DNA of 64,000 nucleotides from Burkholderiales bacterium (GTDB taxonomy: Bacteria; Pseudomonadota; Gammaproteobacteria; Burkholderiales; Burkholderiaceae_C). Of this stretch, positions 19,070-27,781 are shown piece by piece. The translations under genes were made by a program, and so were the position numbers. Each line of letters starts with the position of its first letter. Position 1 is the first letter of the stretch. The stretch lies in contig JACPOK010000037.1 of the NCBI GenBank assembly GCA_016191525.1, forward strand, positions 248,001 to 312,000, in the 5' to 3' direction. Below the pieces are notes generated by a model. That model saw only the letters and a program-made list of their open reading frames with translations. It ran no database searches and was not told the origin of the DNA.

Positions 19070-19951
19070 ATGGAAAAACGAGTTCTCTTCAAGTCCGCCT
19101 GGCTGCCCTGGGTGCTGATCGCGCCGCAGATGGCGATCATCCTGGTGTTCTTTTTCTGGCCGGCCGCGCAGGCGCTGTACCAAAGCGTGCTGCAGCAGGA
19201 CGCCTTCGGCTCGTCCACCGAATTCGTGGGCATGGAAAACTTCCAGCGCCTTTTCAATGACCCGACCTACCTCGCGTCGTTCTACACCACCGCCCTGTTT
19301 TCGGCGCTGGTGGCCGTGTCGGGGCTGTGCATCGCCCTGCTGCTGGCCGTGATGGCCAACCGCGTGGTGCGTGCCGCGGGCATCTACAAGACCTTGCTGA
19401 TCTGGCCGTACGCCACGGCGCCCGTGGTCGCCGGCGTGCTGTGGCTGATGATGTTCGCCTCGCCCTACGGCGCCATTTCGTACTGGCTGAGGGAATGGGG
19501 TTTCCAGTGGGACCACGTGCTCAACGGCAACCACGCCATGGCGCTGATCGTCATGGCTGCGGTGTGGAAGCAGATCTCCTACAACTTCCTGTTCTTCCTG
19601 GCGGGCCTGCAGTCCATCCCGCATTCGCTGATCGAGGCGGCCACGATTGACGGTGCCACGCCCTGGAGGCGCTTCTGGACCATCGTGTTTCCGCTGCTGA
19701 CGCCCACCACCTTCTTCCTGCTGGTGATCAACATCGTCTACGCGTTCTTCGAGACCTTCGCCATCGTCGACGCGGCCACGCATGGCGGGCCGGGCAAGGA
19801 CACGTCCATCCTGGTCTACAAGGTGTACTACGACGGCTTCAAGGCCATGGACATCAACGGCTCGGCCGCTCAATCGGTGGTGCTGATGGTGATCGTGGTG
19901 GTGCTGACGGTGGTGCAGTTCAAGTTCGTCGAGAAGAAGGTGAACTACTGA
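19070..19951 (+). CDS. ugpA: sn-Glycerol-3-phosphate ABC transporter permease UgpA
   Basis: A 293-residue inner-membrane permease with six predicted membrane segments, beginning MEKRVLFKSAWLPWVLIAP as in UgpA homologues. The cytoplasmic EAA loop, which contacts the ATPase, is visible as EAATIDGATPWRRFWTIVFP. It forms the channel with UgpE. No Shine-Dalgarno sequence is visible; the bases before the ATG belong to repeat copy A. The stop overlaps the ugpE start by one base (TGATG), indicating coupling. Confidence 0.92.
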   Translation: MEKRVLFKSAWLPWVLIAPQMAIILVFFFWPAAQALYQSVLQQDAFGSSTEFVGMENFQRLFNDPTYLASFYTTALFSALVAVSGLCIALLLAVMANRVVRAAGIYKTLLIWPYATAPVVAGVLWLMMFASPYGAISYWLREWGFQWDHVLNGNHAMALIVMAAVWKQISYNFLFFLAGLQSIPHSLIEAATIDGATPWRRFWTIVFPLLTPTTFFLLVINIVYAFFETFAIVDAATHGGPGKDTSILVYKVYYDGFKAMDINGSAAQSVVLMVIVVVLTVVQFKFVEKKVNY

Positions 19952-20805
19952 TGATTCAACGCAACCCCGTCCTCGACTTTTTCAGCCACCTCATCCTGAT
20001 CCTCGGGGTGATCGTGGTGTTCTTCCCGATCTACGTCACCTTCATCGGCTCGACCCAGACCGCGCAGCAGATCCTCACCAGCAACCCCATCTCGCTGCTG
20101 CCGGGCAACAACTTCATCGAAAGCTACCGCTTCGCGCTGTTCGGCGGCAAGACCGAGGCCGGCGCCACCATTGGCGCGGCTGCCCCGATGATGATGATCA
20201 GCCTGGCCAGCGCGCTCATCATCTCCATCGGCAAGATCGCCATCTCGCTGCTCTCGGCCTTCGCCATCGTGTATTTCCGCTTCCCGTTCAAGAACATCGT
20301 GTTCTGGATGGTGTTCGTGACGCTGATGCTGCCGGTGGAGGTGCGCATCGGGCCGACCTACCAGGTGGTGTCGGACCTGCACATGCTGAACTCGATGGCC
20401 GGCCTCACCGTGCCGCTGATCGCCTCGGCCACCGCCACCTTCCTGTTCCGGCAGTTCTTCCTCACGGTGCCGGACGAATTGGTGGAGGCCGCCCGGATGG
20501 ACGGCGCCGGGCCGATGCGCTTTTTCAAGGACGTGCTGCTGCCCCTGTCCAAGACGTCAATGGCGGCCCTGTTCGTCATCCAGTTCATCTATGGCTGGAA
20601 CCAGTACCTGTGGCCGCTGCTGGTGACCACCGACGAGCGCATGTACCCGATCGTGATGGGCATCAAGCGCCTGATATTCGGCGAGGTCTATATCGAGTGG
20701 AACGTGGTGATGGCCACCGCCATCCTGGCCATGCTGCCGCCGGCGATCGTGGTGATGCTGATGCAGAAATGGTTCGTCAAGGGCCTGGTTGATACAGAAA
20801 AGTAA
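19951..20805 (+). CDS. ugpE: sn-Glycerol-3-phosphate ABC transporter permease UgpE
   Basis: A 284-residue permease partner of UgpA with about six membrane segments. The EAA loop is EAARMDGAGPMRFFKDVLLP. The conserved QFIYGWNQYLWPLLV and the C-terminal QKWFVKGL ending are standard for UgpE. It follows ugpA with a one-base overlap and precedes ugpC by 12 bp. Confidence 0.92.
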   Translation: MIQRNPVLDFFSHLILILGVIVVFFPIYVTFIGSTQTAQQILTSNPISLLPGNNFIESYRFALFGGKTEAGATIGAAAPMMMISLASALIISIGKIAISLLSAFAIVYFRFPFKNIVFWMVFVTLMLPVEVRIGPTYQVVSDLHMLNSMAGLTVPLIASATATFLFRQFFLTVPDELVEAARMDGAGPMRFFKDVLLPLSKTSMAALFVIQFIYGWNQYLWPLLVTTDERMYPIVMGIKRLIFGEVYIEWNVVMATAILAMLPPAIVVMLMQKWFVKGLVDTEK

Positions 20806-20817
20806 GACGGAAACAAT

Positions 20818-21831
20818 ATGGCTTCGATCCAACTGAAAAATGTCGTCAAGAAGTACGGCAAGGGCAAGGCGGAACTGCAGGTGATCCACGGCGTGAACGC
20901 CGACATCGCCAACCACGAGTTCATCGTCATCGTGGGACCCTCGGGCTGCGGCAAGTCCACCCTGCTTCGTATGGTGGCGGGCCTGGAGGAAATCTCCGGC
21001 GGCGAAATCTGGATCGGCGACCGCGTGGTGAACAACCTGGAACCGGCCGAACGCGACATCGCGATGGTGTTCCAGAACTACGCCTTGTATCCGCACATGA
21101 CGGTGTTCGACAACATGGCGTACGGCCTGAAAATCAAGAAGGTGCCCATCGACGAGATCAAGGTGCGGGTGGACAAGGCCGCGGGCATCCTGGAGCTGGG
21201 CCACCTGCTCGAGCGCAAGCCGCGCCAGCTCTCCGGCGGCCAGCGCCAGCGTGTGGCCATGGGCCGCGCCATCGTGCGCCAGCCGCAGGTTTTCCTGTTC
21301 GACGAGCCGCTGTCCAACCTGGACGCCAAGCTGCGCGCGCAGACCCGGCTGGAAATCCAGAAGCTGCACCGCGAGCTGGGCATCACCTCCCTCTTCGTCA
21401 CGCACGACCAGGTGGAGGCGATGACGCTGGCCCAGCGCATGATCGTGATGAACGCCGGCGTGATGGAGCAGTTCGGAACGCCTGAAGAGGTCTACACGCG
21501 CCCGGCCACCACCTTCGTGGCCAGTTTCATCGGCTCACCGCCCATGAACCTGATCAAGAACGCGCCTGGCGGCAAGCCCGGCACCATCCTGGGTATCCGC
21601 CCGGAGCACCTGGACATCACCTCCTACGGCTGGGAACTGAAGGTCGAGACCTCGGAAATGCTGGGCGCCGAGCGCCTGATTTACGGCCGGCTGGGCGATG
21701 AGATGATCATCGTGCGCACGGACGAAAACCACACGCCGCCCGCACCCGGCACCACCATCAACGTCACGCCGCGCTCGGACCGCCTGCACGCCTTCGACGC
21801 GGCCACCGGCAAGCGCATTCCGGGCGCATGA
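20818..21831 (+). CDS. ugpC: sn-Glycerol-3-phosphate ABC transporter ATP-binding protein UgpC
   Basis: A 337-residue ATPase of the CUT1 group. Walker A is GPSGCGKST (residues 40-48), the signature is [14 protein letters not shown], and Walker B is [12 protein letters not shown] followed by the H-loop [12 protein letters not shown]. The C-terminal third is a TOBE/MalK-type domain (GIRPEHLDI), often a regulatory site. It energises UgpAE. The stop overlaps ugpQ by four bases (ATGA). Confidence 0.93.
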   Translation: MASIQLKNVVKKYGKGKAELQVIHGVNADIANHEFIVIVGPSGCGKSTLLRMVAGLEEISGGEIWIGDRVVNNLEPAERDIAMVFQNYALYPHMTVFDNMAYGLKIKKVPIDEIKVRVDKAAGILELGHLLERKPRQLSGGQRQRVAMGRAIVRQPQVFLFDEPLSNLDAKLRAQTRLEIQKLHRELGITSLFVTHDQVEAMTLAQRMIVMNAGVMEQFGTPEEVYTRPATTFVASFIGSPPMNLIKNAPGGKPGTILGIRPEHLDITSYGWELKVETSEMLGAERLIYGRLGDEMIIVRTDENHTPPAPGTTINVTPRSDRLHAFDAATGKRIPGA

Positions 21832-22562
21832 GCACGGACTGGCCCTATCCGCGCTGGGTCGCGCACAGGGGCGCGGGCAAGCTGGCGCCCGAGAACACGC
21901 TGGCGGCGTTCCGGCTGGGCGCGCACCACGGCTACCGCATGTTTGAATGCGACGCCAAGCTGTCGGCCGACGGCGTGGTGTTCCTGATGCACGACGCAAC
22001 GCTGGAGCGAACCACCAATGGCAAGGGCGTCGGCGGCGACCAGCCGTGGCACGCCCTGTCGCAGCTGGACGCGGGTGGCTGGCACTCGCGCGCCCATGCC
22101 GGCGAGCCTTTGCTGACGCTGGAAAATGCGGCGCGCTATTGCCTGGCCAACGGCTATTTCCTGAACATAGAGATCAAGCCGACGCCGCGCACCGAACGCG
22201 AAACAGGCGAAGCGGTGGCCCGGCAGGCCGCGCTTCTGTGGGCAGGCCACGTGCCCCCCCTGCTGACTTCTTTCAAGCCTGAAGCACTGGAAGGCGCGCA
22301 GGCTACTGCGCCGCAGCTGCCGCGCGGGCTGCTGCTCGATACGTTGTGGAAGGGCTGGCTGGAGACCGCGCTCACGCTCGAGTGCGCCGCCATCGTCTGC
22401 AACCAGGCGCTATGGGATGTCTCCAGCGTCACCCAGGCGAAAAGCGCCGGCTTCAGGACGCTCAGCTACACCGTGAATGACGAGTGGGCGGCGCAGCGCC
22501 TGATCACGCTGGGCACCGACGGCATCATCACCGACCGCGTCGACCTCTTTTCGCCTACTTGA
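21828..22562 (+). CDS. ugpQ: Glycerophosphodiester phosphodiesterase UgpQ
   Basis: A 244-residue cytoplasmic GDPD. Catalytic motifs are [18 protein letters not shown] at the N-terminus and [17 protein letters not shown], with NIEIKP further on. It hydrolyses imported glycerophosphodiesters to glycerol-3-phosphate and an alcohol. No signal peptide is seen, which favours the cytoplasmic UgpQ over periplasmic GlpQ. The 3' end overlaps the convergent DUF3501 gene by 8 bp. Confidence 0.92.
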   Translation: MSTDWPYPRWVAHRGAGKLAPENTLAAFRLGAHHGYRMFECDAKLSADGVVFLMHDATLERTTNGKGVGGDQPWHALSQLDAGGWHSRAHAGEPLLTLENAARYCLANGYFLNIEIKPTPRTERETGEAVARQAALLWAGHVPPLLTSFKPEALEGAQATAPQLPRGLLLDTLWKGWLETALTLECAAIVCNQALWDVSSVTQAKSAGFRTLSYTVNDEWAAQRLITLGTDGIITDRVDLFSPT

Positions 22563-23145
22563 GATCGCCGGCCAGCGAAGCCAGCGTTTCAGCCGCGATG
22601 GATGTGTGGGCGGGGTAGTTGCGGTGATCGCATCCCAGCTTGACGCTGGCGCCGGCCTTGACGGCGGCCGCCATCGCGGGGGTGAACTCGAAGCGCACGA
22701 AGTGCACCGCCGAAGTCTTCTCGTCGTTCTCGCGGTCCAGGTCTTCGTCGGCGATGGCATAGACCCGAGCATGGCCTTCCACTTCGACGAACATCCGGTC
22801 CTCGATGCCGATAAGGCGCGCCAGCTCGCGCTTGCGCTCGTTCTCGTCGGGGTATTCGATGAGCATCGTGGCCTTCCAGTTGCTGCCTTCGGGCATCAAC
22901 GGCACATAGGCCTCGATCTCCTGAGCTATGCCTTCTTCCTCGAAGATCTTCTCGATGCGCAGCATCTCCTGGATCTGGTAGCGGATGGTCATCTCGCTCT
23001 CGAATTGCACGTTCACGTGGTCGCCCAGGCCCACGGAGCGCAGCTTGCGGTGGGCGATGATGTCCGGCTTGTGGGCCTTGCGCCATTTGGCGTAGGCCTC
23101 CAGCGTCATCAGGCTCTCGCGGGTGATGTTTCCGGTCAGTTGCAT
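22555..23145 (-). CDS. DUF3501 family protein
   Basis: A 196-residue soluble protein matching DUF3501: an N-terminal YAKWRKAHKPDIIAHRK, the EMLRIEKIFEE helix, a central GSNWKATMLIEYPDE and a C-terminal VRFEFTP region with GCDHRNYPA. The family is of unknown function but is repeatedly found with rubrerythrin and a GlpC-like Fe-S protein, exactly as here. Its start codon shares one base with the Fe-S protein stop, so it is co-translated with it. Involvement in peroxide or redox stress is inferred from context only. Confidence 0.85.
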   Translation of the reverse strand: MQLTGNITRESLMTLEAYAKWRKAHKPDIIAHRKLRSVGLGDHVNVQFESEMTIRYQIQEMLRIEKIFEEEGIAQEIEAYVPLMPEGSNWKATMLIEYPDENERKRELARLIGIEDRMFVEVEGHARVYAIADEDLDRENDEKTSAVHFVRFEFTPAMAAAVKAGASVKLGCDHRNYPAHTSIAAETLASLAGDLK

Positions 23146-24500
23146 TACGTCAATCCATACGCCATGCGCACCAGCGTAAGCGGGTGCTCGAGCTTCGGCG
23201 TGCCCAGCGAGTTGCGGTCAAACCCCTGGTCGATGTGGTGGCCGCCCAGCGGGCAGTCGGAGCTGATGTAGTCGGGTACCCCGCCCTGCGGGTGCTCGGC
23301 CATCTTCTTGAATAGCGGCTTGCCAATCTTCATGGCTTGCTCGTGGTAAGGCATCTTCACGCCAAAGGTACCTGCATGGCCCGAGCAGCGCTCATTGGTG
23401 AACACGTACGTGTCCGGCACCATCTTGAGCATCTCCTCGGTCTTTTTGCCGATGTTCTGCACGCGGCTGTGGCACGGTACCTGGTAGCTGATCTTTCCCA
23501 GCGGCCGGCTGAAGTCGGTCTTGAGGAAGCCGTCGCGCTTGCGCTGCATCAGGTATTCGAAGGGGTCCCACATCGCTTCCTTGACGGCCTGCACGTCGGC
23601 GTCCTGCGGGTACATCAGCGGCAGTTCCTGCTTGAACATCAGCGTGCAGCTGGGCACGGCCGTGAGGATGGCCCAGCCCTCTTTCGCGTACTTCGCCAGC
23701 ACGGGAATATTGGCTTCCTTGCTTTCGTTCACCGATTCCAGGTCGCCCAGTTCCAGCTTGGGCATGCCGCAGCATTTTTCCTTGCTGACCAGCACATAAG
23801 GTACTTCGTTGTGCTCCAGCACCTTGAGCAGGTCATGCCCGATGCCGGGCTCGTTGTAGTTGACGTAGCAGGTGGAGAAGATCGCTACCTTGCCGGGCGT
23901 CTTGGCGCCGTCCCGGATCGCGAAATCCTTCGACTTGGGCGCGCCAGAGCGGAACTTGCGCGTGGCCAGCGCCGGCAACCAGGCGTTCCTGTCTACGTTC
24001 AGCGTGCTTTCCATCAGCGCGCGCGCCGGCTTGGTCTGGTTCACGGCGTTGGCCACCTGCGTGACGATCGGAATGCCCGCGAACTGGCCGTGCACGTCGG
24101 TGGACGAAAGGAATTTCTCGCCGAAACTCACCTCGCCCTTCTTGAACTTGATGGCCTTGGCGCGCAGCATGGTGTGCGGGAAATCCACGTTCCATTCGTG
24201 TGGCGGCACGTAGGGGCACTTGGTCATGTAGCACAGGTCGCACAGGTAACACTGGTCGACCACCTTCCAGTAGTCCTTGCGGTCCACGCCGTCCACCTCG
24301 CCAGTCTTGCTTTCGTCGACCAGGTCGAACAGGGTGGGGAACGAGCCGCACAGGCTGACGCAGCGGCGGCAGCCATGGCAGATGTCGAAGATGCGCTCCA
24401 GCTCGTCGAAGGTGGCTTTCTCGTCGTAGTACCCGGGGTTCTTCCAGTCGATGGGGTGCCGGGTGGGCGCTTCCAGGTTGCCTTCGCGTGCTGCGGCCAT
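23145..24500 (-). CDS. GlpC/HdrD-like iron-sulfur protein
   Basis: A 451-residue protein. Fe-S ligands include CHGCRRCVSLCGSFP at about residue 43 and CYLCDLCYMTKCPYVPP at about residue 88. The C-terminal half contains cysteine-rich CCG-type segments (KEKCCGMPKLELGD, ERCSGHAGTFGVKM). This is the architecture of heterodisulfide reductase subunit D and anaerobic GlpC. I chose the ATG at 24500 because GGAG lies about 10 bases upstream and homologues begin near this point. It is 71 bp downstream of rubrerythrin and overlaps DUF3501, so the three probably form one electron-transfer unit. Confidence 0.85.
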   Translation of the reverse strand: MAAAREGNLEAPTRHPIDWKNPGYYDEKATFDELERIFDICHGCRRCVSLCGSFPTLFDLVDESKTGEVDGVDRKDYWKVVDQCYLCDLCYMTKCPYVPPHEWNVDFPHTMLRAKAIKFKKGEVSFGEKFLSSTDVHGQFAGIPIVTQVANAVNQTKPARALMESTLNVDRNAWLPALATRKFRSGAPKSKDFAIRDGAKTPGKVAIFSTCYVNYNEPGIGHDLLKVLEHNEVPYVLVSKEKCCGMPKLELGDLESVNESKEANIPVLAKYAKEGWAILTAVPSCTLMFKQELPLMYPQDADVQAVKEAMWDPFEYLMQRKRDGFLKTDFSRPLGKISYQVPCHSRVQNIGKKTEEMLKMVPDTYVFTNERCSGHAGTFGVKMPYHEQAMKIGKPLFKKMAEHPQGGVPDYISSDCPLGGHHIDQGFDRNSLGTPKLEHPLTLVRMAYGLT

Positions 24501-24571
24501 GTTCTTGTTGCTCCGGAATGATGCTTGCCATTGGGCGCTGCAGGCAGCGCCCAACAGCAAACAGCCGGGGA

Positions 24572-24994
24572 TCAGTCCACCAGCTCGTTCAGCGCACGGG
24601 TGTAGCGGTTGGCGTGCGAGCGCTCGGCCTTGGCCAGCGTCTCGAACCAGTCGGCCACTTCGTCATGGCCTTCTTCGCGCGCGGTCTTGGCCATGCCCGG
24701 GTACATGTCGGTGTACTCGTGCGTTTCGCCGGCAACGGCGGCCTTGAGGTTGTCGCGGGTCGGGCCGATCGGCAGGCCGGTAGCCGGGTCGCCGCATTGC
24801 TCCAGCCACTCCAGGTGGCCGTGGGCGTGGCCGGTTTCGCCTTCGGCGGTGGAGCGGAACAGGGCCGCCACATCGTTCTGGCCTTCCACGTCGGCCTTGT
24901 TTGCGAAATACAGGTAGCGGCGGTTGGCCTGCGATTCGCCGGCGAAGGCGGCCTTCAGGTTTTCTTCCGTCTTGGAGCCTTTGAGTGCTGCCAT
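24572..24994 (-). CDS. Rubrerythrin (diiron domain only)
   Basis: A 140-residue ferritin-like diiron protein. Ligand motifs are visible: [39 protein letters not shown] and [11 protein letters not shown]. It lacks the C-terminal rubredoxin FeS4 domain of classical rubrerythrins, so it must receive electrons from elsewhere; the adjacent Fe-S protein is the obvious candidate. Rubrerythrins reduce hydrogen peroxide. It is first of three minus-strand genes and has a good SD (AGGAGA) before the start. Confidence 0.9.
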   Translation of the reverse strand: MAALKGSKTEENLKAAFAGESQANRRYLYFANKADVEGQNDVAALFRSTAEGETGHAHGHLEWLEQCGDPATGLPIGPTRDNLKAAVAGETHEYTDMYPGMAKTAREEGHDEVADWFETLAKAERSHANRYTRALNELVD

Positions 24995-25179
24995 GGAAAT
25001 CTCCTAGTGGGTTGATGAACAGGGTCCGGGTCGTACGCCTTGGATTTCAGGGTCGAAGACTAAGCGAGAGTAGCCCCCTTGTGGGGCGCCGTCTAATTGG
25101 CTGCGTCAATGCAAATGATTGAATTCAGCTATCAATATTTAGTCATCAATAATCATACTGCATCGAAGCGCTGCCGCGC

Positions 25180-25208
25180 TTGGTCCGCCGGAATGATTAC
25201 GGTATAGT
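25180..25208 (+). promoter_or_regulatory. Predicted sigma-70 promoter of the VOC-monooxygenase operon
   Basis: TTGGTC (25180-25185) and TATAGT (25203-25208) are separated by exactly 17 bp. The predicted start of transcription, about 25215, falls inside a perfect palindrome (next entry), an arrangement typical of repression. Confidence 0.5.
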
Positions 25209-25209
25209 A

Positions 25210-25224
25210 AATGCGTTACGCATT
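25210..25224 (+). promoter_or_regulatory. Palindromic operator candidate
   Basis: AATGCG-TTA-CGCATT is a perfect 6-bp inverted repeat with a 3-base centre, flanked by direct copies of AGTAAAT (25206-25212 and 25225-25231). It lies immediately downstream of the predicted -10 and 10-30 bp before the start codon's SD, as expected for an operator of a MarR-, IclR- or TetR-type repressor. No regulator gene lies beside it. Confidence 0.5.
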
Positions 25225-25242
25225 AGTAAATCAGGAGAGCCC

Positions 25243-25863
25243 ATGGCTGCCGTCCTCAACGACCCGAAAACCCTGCCCGCGCCGGCCCCCATCCACCAGC
25301 TGCACCACTACGCCTACCGGGCGAAGGACGCCGAGGAAACGCGGCATTTCTACGAGGACATCCTGGGCCTGCCGCTGTACCACATCATCCAGAGCGACCA
25401 TGTGCCCAGCACTGGCGAATACTGCCCCTACACGCACTTTTTCTTCCGGCTGCAGGACGGCTCGTTCATCGCTTTCTTCGACCTTGGCAATGACGAGGCC
25501 GCCCTGCCTTCACCGAATACCCCGCTGTGGGTGAACCACATTTCCTTTCGCGTCGATTCGCAGCAGGCCCTGCGCGACATGAAGGAGCGGCTGGAGGCCA
25601 ACGGCATCGAGGTGCTGGGTATCACGGATCACCACATCTTCCACAGCATCTACTTCTTCGACCCCAACGGCGTGCGGCTGGAACTGACGGCGCAGCTGGC
25701 CGATGAGTTCCAGATGCTGCAGGAAAGCAAGACCGCCCACGCCCGCCTTGCGCAATGGACGGCGCGCAAGGAGCAGTGGCGCAGGGAGCGGGCCGAGGGC
25801 CAGGCAGCGCAGCCGCTCAAGCCCCAGCGCAACGACCGGCCCGAAGTGGCGGGAAAGAAGTAA
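25243..25863 (+). CDS. VOC (vicinal oxygen chelate) family protein
   Basis: A 206-residue glyoxalase/bleomycin-resistance/extradiol-dioxygenase fold protein. Repeated beta-alpha-beta-beta-beta units carry the metal-ligand positions HHYAYRAKD, NHISFRVDS and YFFDPNGVRLELTA. The start at 25243 follows AGGAGA by four bases. The last 35 residues are Arg/Gln/Ala-rich and charged. Members include extradiol ring-cleavage dioxygenases and glyoxalases; followed by a flavin monooxygenase, a role in cleaving or isomerising a hydroxylated aromatic is likely but not proven. The stop overlaps the next start (TAATG). Confidence 0.82.
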   Translation: MAAVLNDPKTLPAPAPIHQLHHYAYRAKDAEETRHFYEDILGLPLYHIIQSDHVPSTGEYCPYTHFFFRLQDGSFIAFFDLGNDEAALPSPNTPLWVNHISFRVDSQQALRDMKERLEANGIEVLGITDHHIFHSIYFFDPNGVRLELTAQLADEFQMLQESKTAHARLAQWTARKEQWRRERAEGQAAQPLKPQRNDRPEVAGKK

Positions 25864-27587
25864 TGGCGGCGCCGGGCTACGCCCAGACGGCGTTCAGCAA
25901 CAGCTACCAGTTCACGCGTGGCACGGGCTATGTACTGCCCGAGTACCCATTTGTTCCCCCGCCTGAGCTGCAGTCCGGCGAAACCAGCCACCACCCCATC
26001 GTGATTGTGGGCGGCGGGCTGGCCGGGCTGACGCTGGCCTGCTCCCTGGCGCGCTACGGCGTCGCGGCTGTGCTGCTGGATGAGGACAACACCGTGGGCG
26101 TCAAGGGCGCTTCGTCGCGCGGCATCTGCTACACGCAGAAGTCGCTGGAAATCTTCCACCGCCTGGGCGTCTACGAGCGTATCGCCGCCAAGGGCATCCA
26201 GTGGAGCGTGGGGCGCACGTTCGCCGGCAAGGACGAGGTTTATTCATTCGACCTGCGCCAGCAGAGCGCCTACAACCTGTCCAGCCAGCCGCCTTTTATC
26301 AACATCCAGCAGTTCTACATCGAGGGTTTCCTGGTGGAGCGCATCGATGAGTTGGGCGAGGTCGACATCCGCTGGAGCAACCGCGTCACGGCGTTCGCGC
26401 AGGACAACGAATGCGCGACGCTGACTGTAACGACCCCTGCCGGCGACTACCGCATCCGCGCGGACCACGTGATCGACGCCACCGGCTCGCACAGCCCGTT
26501 CCGCCAGTGGGCGGGCAATGCCGTCACCGCGAAGAAGGGGGATGACCGCTGGTGCATCGCCGACGTGCGCTTCACCAAGACGCCTCCGGTGGAACGCCAT
26601 ACCTGGATCGAGGCGCCGTTCAATGAAAATCGCGCCGTCTGGCAGCACCTGATGGGCGACGGCGTCTGGCGCATCGATTACCAGATGCCGCCCGATGCCG
26701 ACCCCGAATACGTGAGCCGCGAAGACGTGGTGCGCGAGCGCCTGGCCCGCCAGTTTGGGGACGACTGCGAAGTGGAAATCGTCTGGGTCGGCCCCTACGC
26801 CTACCGCAGCGAATGCGTGGACCGCATGCGCTGCGGCCGCGTGTTCTTCATGGGCGACTCTGCCAAGGTGGTGAGCCCTTTCGGCGCGCGCGGCGGCAAC
26901 ACCGGCATCGCTGACGCCGACAACCTGGCCTGGAAACTGGCGGCTGTCATGAAAGGCCACGCGGCGCCAGCCGTGCTGGACAGCTACCACGAGGAGCGCC
27001 ACGAGGCGGCGCTGCAGAACGTGCTCGTCACCAACCGCACGGCGCGTTTCCTGCGCCCCTCGCCCGGTGTGGAAAAGCTGTTCCGTGACGCCGCGCTCAG
27101 CCTGGCGCGCCAGCATGTGTTCGCGCGCCAGCTGGTCAATACCGGACGGATGGCGATTGCCAACCCCTACACCCGCTCGCGCGCCTGCCATGGCACGGGC
27201 GGCCAGTCGGTGCAGAACGTTTCTTTCCAGTGGGCCGACGGCACGCGCGGCGTGGTCAACGACTTGCTGGCATGGGCTGACGGACGCCTCCTGCTGCTGC
27301 TGTTCGGCGATGCCAGCGGCACCAGCCTGGACCGGCTGCGCGCACTGGCGGAAACCGCGCCCGTGCGCTGCGTGCAGGTGCTGGGCGCCGAAGGGCGGCC
27401 CGGTGCCCCGGAACACGTGCGCGACCCACAGGGTCACCTGCAGGGCGCCTGCCACGTGTTCGGCCACGCATGGGCGCTGGTGCGCCCCGACAGCTATGTA
27501 GCGGCCACCGGTGAGAGCATCGACGCCTCGCTGGTGCATGCCATCGGCCAGGCCATGGGCGCCGCGCTGCAGGGAGAGCACGAATGA
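25863..27587 (+). CDS. FAD-dependent aromatic monooxygenase (PheA/MhpA-like)
   Basis: A 574-residue class A flavoprotein monooxygenase. The Rossmann dinucleotide motif is IVGGGLAGLTLA at about residue 45. The second FAD motif is FFMGDSAKVVSPFGARGGN at about 330, and it leads into NTGIADADNLAWKL. The C-terminal thioredoxin-like domain (LLLLFGDASGTSLDRL) fits phenol hydroxylase or 3-(3-hydroxyphenyl)propionate hydroxylase relatives. Start chosen at 25863 for the TAATG overlap with the VOC gene; a frame open further upstream would run inside that gene. It hydroxylates an aromatic ring using NAD(P)H and oxygen; the substrate is not determinable. The stop overlaps DUF2783 by four bases. Confidence 0.87.
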   Translation: MAAPGYAQTAFSNSYQFTRGTGYVLPEYPFVPPPELQSGETSHHPIVIVGGGLAGLTLACSLARYGVAAVLLDEDNTVGVKGASSRGICYTQKSLEIFHRLGVYERIAAKGIQWSVGRTFAGKDEVYSFDLRQQSAYNLSSQPPFINIQQFYIEGFLVERIDELGEVDIRWSNRVTAFAQDNECATLTVTTPAGDYRIRADHVIDATGSHSPFRQWAGNAVTAKKGDDRWCIADVRFTKTPPVERHTWIEAPFNENRAVWQHLMGDGVWRIDYQMPPDADPEYVSREDVVRERLARQFGDDCEVEIVWVGPYAYRSECVDRMRCGRVFFMGDSAKVVSPFGARGGNTGIADADNLAWKLAAVMKGHAAPAVLDSYHEERHEAALQNVLVTNRTARFLRPSPGVEKLFRDAALSLARQHVFARQLVNTGRMAIANPYTRSRACHGTGGQSVQNVSFQWADGTRGVVNDLLAWADGRLLLLLFGDASGTSLDRLRALAETAPVRCVQVLGAEGRPGAPEHVRDPQGHLQGACHVFGHAWALVRPDSYVAATGESIDASLVHAIGQAMGAALQGEHE

Positions 27588-27772
27588 AGACCGCGCTGAA
27601 CTTCCAGGACCCCGACACGTTCTACGAGCAATTGCTGGATGCGCACCAGGGCCTGTCCGCCGAGGAATCGCAGTTGCTCAACGCCCGCCTGATCCTGCTG
27701 CTGGCCAACCAGGTGGGCGATGCCCGGGTGCTGGGGGAGTGCGTGGCGGCGGCGCTGGAGATGCCCAAGTAA
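27584..27772 (+). CDS. DUF2783 small protein
   Basis: A 62-residue acidic protein (FQDPDTFYEQLLDAHQGLS ... RLILLLANQVGDARVL) matching DUF2783. These small proteins of unknown function are found next to FAD-dependent hydroxylases, as here, with an ATGA overlap. A role as a subunit or chaperone of the monooxygenase is a reasonable guess. It ends 10 bp before valS. Confidence 0.8.
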   Translation: MKTALNFQDPDTFYEQLLDAHQGLSAEESQLLNARLILLLANQVGDARVLGECVAAALEMPK

Positions 27773-27781
27773 AATTGGGCG

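Larger units (their letters stand above)
24995..25242. promoter_or_regulatory. Divergent intergenic region between rubrerythrin and the VOC operon
   Basis: The 248 bp between two divergent operons is AT-rich from about 25100 to 25165, unlike the surrounding DNA. It must hold both promoters; the rightward one is described separately. A GCTATCAATATTTAGTC stretch near 25129 resembles the tail of the window's palindromic repeat but is too degenerate to count as a copy. CCCCCTTGTGGGGCG near 25075 resembles the C-run/G-run element at 32621. Confidence 0.4.

Noticed and set aside
25110-25150. A sixth repeat copy suggested by GCTATCAATATTTAGTC
   Set aside because: Only the end of the element is similar and the closing half-palindrome is broken.
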